From Ruminococcus sp. (GTDB lineage Bacteria > Bacillota > Clostridia > Oscillospirales > Ruminococcaceae), in contig DYCW01000292.1 of assembly GCA_019417865.1 (NCBI GenBank), positions 1-9,369 of the forward strand: 9,369 nucleotides of DNA. Direction: 5' to 3'. Under the pieces are notes generated by a model that did not search any database, had not been told where the DNA came from, and saw nothing but the letters and a program-made list of their open reading frames with translations. Positions 5,586 through 9,369 of this stretch are shown one piece after another. The position numbers and the translations under genes were made by a program. Within the stretch, counting starts at the first letter, position 1. Each line of letters begins with the position of its first letter.

Positions 5586-6875
5586 TTACTTTTGCTTCGG
5601 ACGAATGCAGTCCGTGAACATATACCGCTGGAGTGGCTCTGGAATCCGGATGCTGCCGTCTGCATTCAAGTTGTTTTCCAGGAACGCAATCAGCATTCTC
5701 GGCGGTGCAACCACAGTATTATTCAAGGTATGTGCAAAGTATTTGCTGCCGTCAGCTGCTTTGACCCGAATGCCCAGCCGTCTTGCCTGTGCATCGCCCA
5801 AATTGGAGCAGCTGCCAACCTCAAAATACTTTTTCTGTCTCGGTGACCATGCTTCCACGTCAATGCTCTTGACCTTCAGGTCTGCCAGGTCGCCGGAGCA
5901 GCATTCCAGTGTGCGAACCGGAATATCCATACTGCGGAACAGTTCTACAGTATAGCTGTACAGTTTATGGAACCAGTCCATGCTCTCTTCCGGCTTGCAA
6001 ACTACAATCATTTCCTGTTTTTCAAACTGGTGAATCCGGTAAACGCCACGTTCTTCCAAACCGTGTGCACCGACTTCCTTCCGGAAACAGGGGGAATAAC
6101 TGGTCAAGGTCTGCGGCAGACTGTCTTCTGGTACAATGGTATCAATAAATTTGCCAATCATAGAGTGTTCGCTTGTGCCAATCAGATAGAGGTCTTCCCC
6201 CTCGATTTTATACATCATGCCTTCCATTTCGGCAAAGCTCATAACCCCCGTTACCACGCTGCTGCGGATCATAAATGGCGGGATATAGTAAGTAAAACCC
6301 TTGTCAATCATAAAGTCCCGTGCATAGTTCAGGATACAGGAATGCAGCCGTGCAATGTCACCGCAGAGATAGTAAAAGCCGTTTCCGCTGGTTTTTCTGG
6401 CGGAATCAATGTCAATGCCGTTGAGATTTTCCATAATATCCACATGGTAGGGAATCGGGAAATCCGGCACAAACGGTTCGCCGAACTTTTCAATCTCGAC
6501 ATTTTCGCTGTCATTCTTGCCGATCGGTACACTGTCGTCGATGATGTTCGGAATCACCATCATCTTTTTCTTAATGTCCGCTTCGAGTGTCGTTTCAAGC
6601 TGTTTCAGCTCGTCCAGCTTGGTTCCGATGGAAGCAACTTCTGCCTTGACCGCTTCCGCTTCTTCTTTTTTCCCCTGTCCCATCAGGGCACCGATTTTTT
6701 TGCTGATGGTCTTTCGCTGGTTCCGCAGGTCATCGCAAGTCATTTTGGTTTTCCGGAACTGCTTGTCCATTGCCAGAATTTCATCTACCAGCGGCAGCTT
6801 TTCGTCCTGAAATTTTTTACGGATGTTTTCCTTTACCAGTTCCGGATTGGTCCGGAGAAGTTTCATATCAATCAT
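5586..6875 (-). CDS. serS: Seryl-tRNA synthetase, divergent type
   Basis: A class II synthetase of 429 residues that charges tRNA-Ser with serine in the cytoplasm. The N-terminal 110 residues form the usual helical tRNA-binding arm, rich in Lys and Glu. The catalytic core has motif 1 near 175-200, TSEH (234-237), motif 2 as CFRKEVGAHG to HQFEKQE (263-288), CSN (356-358), and motif 3 as TLNNTVVAPPRMLIAF with R393 (383-398). The length is normal. The motifs differ from ordinary bacterial SerRS: TSEH for TAEV, GLEERG for GRDTRG, and LNNTVVAPPR for LNGSGLAVGR. They look closer to archaeal and eukaryotic enzymes. The start MIDMKLL fits the family N-terminus, with AAAGGA eight bases upstream. It is last in the leftward parA-parB cluster, 61 bases after the acidic protein gene. 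A local promoter may exist in that AT-rich gap. Confidence 0.95.
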   Translation of the reverse strand: MIDMKLLRTNPELVKENIRKKFQDEKLPLVDEILAMDKQFRKTKMTCDDLRNQRKTISKKIGALMGQGKKEEAEAVKAEVASIGTKLDELKQLETTLEADIKKKMMVIPNIIDDSVPIGKNDSENVEIEKFGEPFVPDFPIPYHVDIMENLNGIDIDSARKTSGNGFYYLCGDIARLHSCILNYARDFMIDKGFTYYIPPFMIRSSVVTGVMSFAEMEGMMYKIEGEDLYLIGTSEHSMIGKFIDTIVPEDSLPQTLTSYSPCFRKEVGAHGLEERGVYRIHQFEKQEMIVVCKPEESMDWFHKLYSYTVELFRSMDIPVRTLECCSGDLADLKVKSIDVEAWSPRQKKYFEVGSCSNLGDAQARRLGIRVKAADGSKYFAHTLNNTVVAPPRMLIAFLENNLNADGSIRIPEPLQRYMFTDCIRPKQK

Positions 6876-6910
6876 GGGAATGTTCCTTTCTATAATAAAA
6901 ATATATACTA

Positions 6911-6925
6911 TGTATCAGTGATACA
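6911..6925. promoter_or_regulatory. Palindrome upstream of serS, possible operator
   Basis: TGTATCA-G-TGATACA has perfect 7-bp arms around one base, an operator-like shape with too short a loop for a good full-length RNA hairpin. It lies in the AT-rich gap before serS. The -10-like TATATT and TATTAT sequences nearby have no good -35 partner. No T-box features are visible. Confidence 0.3.
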
Positions 6926-6936
6926 GAAAACGCATC

Positions 6937-7272
6937 TCAATTTGCTCCAATATCTTCCAAAACCGAACGCAGACTGCCTTCCAGCAGGAAAAATTCAAAG
7001 GACAGTACCATTTCTGCGGTCAAGAGATATTCCACTTCAAATCCTTCCCCGTCTTCATCTTCAAAGAAAGCAGCATCTGCTTCCGTAAACGGCGGGATAT
7101 TCTTCTGTCCGTTTAAACGCAGTGTTTCCTCTACAAATTCCTCTAACTCCTCCATAGGCAGGTCGGAGCGATCAACCAATTTGGGAATGGCGGCATAATT
7201 CTTTTCGTGCATCGCCTGTAGTACTGCTTTGATCACCGCAGTTGCCTGCTGTCGATGTACTTCTGAAATCAT
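6937..7272 (-). CDS. Acidic 111-residue protein of unknown function, coupled to parB
   Basis: I do not recognise this protein with confidence. It has 24 acidic and 8 basic residues, for a net charge near -16. An N-terminal helix (about 4-26) precedes the acidic segment MEELEEFVEET (40-50), the Asp/Glu run FFEDEDGEGFEVEY (69-82) and a probable beta strand pair ending in LSFEFFLLEGSLRSVLEDI (90-108). The shape recalls small DUF7668-like proteins, but that is a weak impression. There is no signal peptide or membrane segment. Its ATG overlaps the parB stop in an ATGA arrangement (7269-7272), and AAAGGAGA lies six bases upstream inside parB, so translation is probably coupled. The position suggests a partner or regulator of ParB, or merely an operon passenger before serS. 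Confidence 0.75.
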   Translation of the reverse strand: MISEVHRQQATAVIKAVLQAMHEKNYAAIPKLVDRSDLPMEELEEFVEETLRLNGQKNIPPFTEADAAFFEDEDGEGFEVEYLLTAEMVLSFEFFLLEGSLRSVLEDIGAN

Positions 7273-8150
7273 ATGGATTCTCCTTTTTCGTGCAGAACGG
7301 ACTGCCCTTCCAATTCCGTCAGCTGTCTTGCCAGGGCTGCCAAATCTTTTTTATCGTAAAATTCCAGCACCAGCGTTCCCTTTTTCTTCCCGTAGGTCAC
7401 AGACACTTTTCGCTGTAACCGGTCGGTCAGCTCCAATGCCATTTCTTTATAATACTGATCTGTTGACCGGCTTTTTTTGGATGTCGATTCTGCCTTTTCT
7501 GTGGTCTCGGCAGCGAGCTTCTCGACTGCCCGGACGGTCATGCCACCTTCTGCACATTTTTTTGCGATCTCTAGCTGTAAGACAGGGTCTGGAATCGCCA
7601 GCAGTGCTCTTGCATGTCCAGCCGTAATACTGCCGGTTTCGAGCATTTGCCGAATCTCCTCCGGCAGCTGCAACAGCCGCAGAGCGTTTGCCACTGCACT
7701 TCTGGAGCGTCCCACCGATTTGGCAACTTCCTCTTGTGTCATCCCGTACTGCTCCATCAAATCCCGGAAACCAGCAGCTTCTTCGAGCGGTGTCAGGTCT
7801 TCCCGCACCAAGTTTTCAATCAAGGCAATCTGCATCGTCTCCTGATCGGAAAACTCCTTGATAATCACCGGCACTTCTTCCAGTTCCAGTAAATTGGCTG
7901 CCCGCCACCGCCGTTCTCCGGCGACAATCTGGTATACCATCCCATAAGGCCGTACCAGAATGGGCTGCAGCATGCCGTACTGCCGGATGGAATCTGCCAG
8001 AGCGGCGATTGCCTCCTCGCTGAAATTTTTTCTCGGCTGTGAACGGTTCGGTTCGATTTCTGACAGACGCAGGGTACGCTTTACCGGCACTTCCGCCGTA
8101 TTCTCATCAAATAAAAAATCCAGACCGCTGCCCAGTCCGCCAATTGCCAT
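7269..8150 (-). CDS. parB: ParB/Spo0J chromosome partitioning protein
   Basis: The centromere-binding CTPase of the ParABS system, 293 residues from the chosen start. It opens with MAIGGLGSGLDFLF, the ParA-contact peptide. The CTP-binding ParB domain includes GERRWRA (78-84) and ENLVRED (112-118). A helix-turn-helix spans about 138-160. Specificity positions are R150, A156, Q161 and G178, of which R and G are the ParB-type pair for parS. The C-terminal dimer domain is about 249-277. The linker at 215-230 is Ser/Lys/Glu-rich. ATG at 8150 has AAAGGAGG nine bases upstream; ATG at 8156 adds two residues but leaves only three bases of spacing. It follows parA by 36 bases and overlaps the next gene by four. 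Unusually, the first 23 residues contain no Lys or Arg. Confidence 0.95.
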   Translation of the reverse strand: MAIGGLGSGLDFLFDENTAEVPVKRTLRLSEIEPNRSQPRKNFSEEAIAALADSIRQYGMLQPILVRPYGMVYQIVAGERRWRAANLLELEEVPVIIKEFSDQETMQIALIENLVREDLTPLEEAAGFRDLMEQYGMTQEEVAKSVGRSRSAVANALRLLQLPEEIRQMLETGSITAGHARALLAIPDPVLQLEIAKKCAEGGMTVRAVEKLAAETTEKAESTSKKSRSTDQYYKEMALELTDRLQRKVSVTYGKKKGTLVLEFYDKKDLAALARQLTELEGQSVLHEKGESI

Positions 8151-8186
8151 TGTCATCTGCCTCCTTTCTATTTTTATGATAGGCTG

Positions 8187-8996
8187 TTATTTCTTTTTTC
8201 CGAACAGCCGGATTTTTTTTTCTTTTTTCGGGGGCGGCGTTTCTCCGAGCAGTTCCATGCCGAGTTCTGCATATGCCTCTGCCCCCTTTGAATTTTTATC
8301 GTAATACATGACCGGTTTTCCATAGCTGGGGGCTTCGGAAAGCCGCACATTTCTTGGAATTTTCGTCTGAAAAATCTGATTGGGAAAATATTTTGTCACT
8401 TCTTCTTCGACCTGACGGGAAACATTCAGCCGTGGGTCAAACATGACAAATAAAATACCGGCAATTTTCAAAGAAGGATTCAAGTTGGCACGTACTGCTT
8501 TGATGGTAGTGGTCAGCTGAGAAAGCCCCTCCAGTGCATAGAACTCTGCCAGCATCGGAATAATCAGTTCATCGGCGGCAGCCAGCCCGTTCAGCGTCAG
8601 CAAACCAAGTGCCGGCGGACAATCAATGAAAATATAGTCATAGTCCAGCTTGCAGGTCAGCAGCTGCATTTTCAAGCGATTGGCACGGTACTCCATGCGG
8701 CTGAGTTCCAGTTCACAGCCGGCGAGATCGTCCTTTGCCGGCAGGATGGAGACATTGGGAAATTCTGTACGGAGAATGGCATCTGCAATTTTCGCAGACC
8801 CATTTAGCACATTATAAGAAGAGATGGTCAGTGCACGTTTTTTAATTCCCAGACCAGTTGTGGTATTGCCTTGCGGATCGATGTCAATGCACAAAACCTG
8901 TTTCCCACGAGAGCCGAAGTAGGCGGCAAGATTGACGACAGTGGTTGTTTTTCCGACACCGCCTTTCTGGTTTGCAATTGCATAAACGAGGCTCAT
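8187..8996 (-). CDS. parA: ParA/Soj chromosome partitioning ATPase
   Basis: A Walker-type ParA ATPase of 269 residues that binds DNA non-specifically as an ATP dimer and is stimulated by ParB to move or orient origins; Soj proteins also act on DnaA. It has the deviant Walker A KGGVGKTT (11-18, with K11 and K16), DIDPQGN (38-44, D40), Walker B FIDCPP (123-128, D125), EFYALEGLSQ (151-160) and the DNA-binding region RNVRLSEAPSYGKP (215-228). Beyond the Soj core, a Pro-Lys tail (254-269) has nine basic residues. The start at 8996 is chosen because AAAGGA lies eight bases upstream; the ATG at 9014 overlaps that ribosome binding site and has none of its own. It is first of parA-parB-acidic protein-serS. 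The tail is encoded by long A-runs that could slip. Confidence 0.95.
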   Translation of the reverse strand: MSLVYAIANQKGGVGKTTTVVNLAAYFGSRGKQVLCIDIDPQGNTTTGLGIKKRALTISSYNVLNGSAKIADAILRTEFPNVSILPAKDDLAGCELELSRMEYRANRLKMQLLTCKLDYDYIFIDCPPALGLLTLNGLAAADELIIPMLAEFYALEGLSQLTTTIKAVRANLNPSLKIAGILFVMFDPRLNVSRQVEEEVTKYFPNQIFQTKIPRNVRLSEAPSYGKPVMYYDKNSKGAEAYAELGMELLGETPPPKKEKKIRLFGKKK

Positions 8997-9034
8997 AGTT
9001 TCATTCCTTTCCATGATGATTTACACATAAAATT

Positions 9035-9063
9035 AGTATAGCACACTTTTTCCAAAAAGTAAA
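9035..9063 (-). promoter_or_regulatory. parA: Sigma-A promoter for the parAB operon
   Basis: On the minus strand TTTACT (9058-9063), a 17-base spacer and TATACT (9035-9040) with TG one base upstream (extended -10) lie 38 bases before the parA ATG. A 16-bp dyad, ACTTTTT-cc-AAAAAGT (9045-9060), covers the spacer and touches the -35 box, so a repressor could bind there. Confidence 0.65.
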
Positions 9064-9369
9064 GCATTCTTTCGATTTCCACTACGGTTTTTGAACGAGT
9101 AAATAAGTTATGAACATGCATATTTTAATTCTTTTTCAAGGATGATTTTAAGAGTGATAAACAGATAAAAAGTATATGTTTTCGTTTGTGGCTCTGCGTT
9201 CGATCTGAATTGAATGACCGATAAAAAAGAAATATTCAAACTAGATCTGCTGAATTATAATTACAAATCTGATATTGAAAAAAATATAAAAAAATCATGA
9301 ATGTCTGCTGTGAGATTTTTTGTATCTTGACACGCATTTGTAAAAAGCGTATAATAAATGGGGTGTTAT
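9064..9369. other. AT-rich right-edge region upstream of parA
   Basis: Apart from the rightward promoter at the very edge there is no confident gene. A 28-codon open frame (9214-9300, MTDKKEIFK to NIKKS) lacks a ribosome binding site and has a stop codon directly before its ATG, so it is not called. A-tracts at about 9268-9296 could bend the DNA. No DnaA-box cluster is visible. Confidence 0.5.
9327..9355 (+). promoter_or_regulatory. Perfect consensus sigma-A promoter reading out of the window
   Basis: TTGACA (9327-9332), exactly 17 bases, then TATAAT (9350-9355): both hexamers and the spacer match the consensus. A T-run lies just upstream (9316-9321) and A-tracts further up (9268-9296), consistent with an UP-like element. 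Transcription should start near 9362. Promoters this strong often serve stable RNA genes, but the transcribed gene is not in the window. Confidence 0.85.

Noticed and set aside
6876..6936. A T-box riboswitch ahead of serS, as expected for many Firmicutes synthetase genes.
   Set aside because: The gap is only 61 bases, has no T-box consensus and no specifier stem or terminator.
5967..7088. A 373-codon plus-strand open frame opposite serS and the acidic protein.
   Set aside because: It spans two well-supported genes and an intergenic gap on the other strand, with His/Phe-rich shadow composition.
9214..9300. A 28-codon open frame with Lys-rich composition near the right edge.
   Set aside because: No ribosome binding site, and a stop codon directly before the ATG. 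A decayed gene fragment is possible but not supported.
1..9369. Mobile elements, CRISPR arrays, tRNA or rRNA genes.
   Set aside because: I saw no transposase, terminal repeats, regularly spaced direct repeats or cloverleaf-like sequence in the window.

Overview
The window looks like chromosomal DNA from a Gram-positive Firmicute of the class Clostridia. Ruminococcus and its Oscillospiraceae relatives are my best guess, but I cannot prove a genus. The reasons are Soj/Spo0J-type ParA and ParB, a separate Noc-type ParB paralogue, a perfect Firmicutes parS palindrome, AGGAGG-like ribosome binding sites and consensus sigma-A promoters. Chromosomal parABS loci and parS sites usually lie near the replication origin, so this is probably an origin-proximal region. 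I see no dnaA, rsmG or cluster of DnaA boxes.

Layout. Positions 1-303 hold no confident gene, only hairpins and possibly the end of a gene from the left. A leftward two-gene unit follows: an HD-domain phosphohydrolase (1935-2525), then a cytoplasmic GH13 alpha-amylase-family enzyme (304-1872) with an unusual C-terminal DUF1653-like domain. Its promoter is at 2570-2598. A 435-bp divergent region separates it from the rightward noc gene (2961-3854). Between noc and a strong bidirectional terminator (4128-4163) lie a hairpin and a possible 33-residue protein (4024-4125). On the other side of that terminator is a leftward gene (4183-5472) with a DUF6270-like N-terminal half and a nucleotide-sugar-binding-like C-terminal domain. 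A perfect parS (5495-5510) lies just upstream of it. A leftward cluster then reads parA (8187-8996), parB (7269-8150), an acidic 111-residue unknown protein overlapping parB by four bases (6937-7272), and serS (5586-6875). It is driven by a promoter at 9035-9063. A perfect TTGACA-N17-TATAAT promoter at 9327-9355 points right, out of the window.

How it works together. ParA, ParB and parS form a chromosome segregation module. ParB should load at parS and spread, and ParA is the partner ATPase. Noc shares the ParB fold but carries the alternative DNA-specificity residues, so it should bind a different palindrome and act in nucleoid occlusion. SerRS, the amylase and the HD protein are housekeeping or metabolic.

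Most worth a second look: a ParB whose N-terminal ParA-activating peptide has no Lys or Arg; the acidic protein translationally coupled to it; a SerRS with motifs closer to the archaeal/eukaryotic branch; the GH13-DUF1653 fusion; and the 33-codon small gene after noc.
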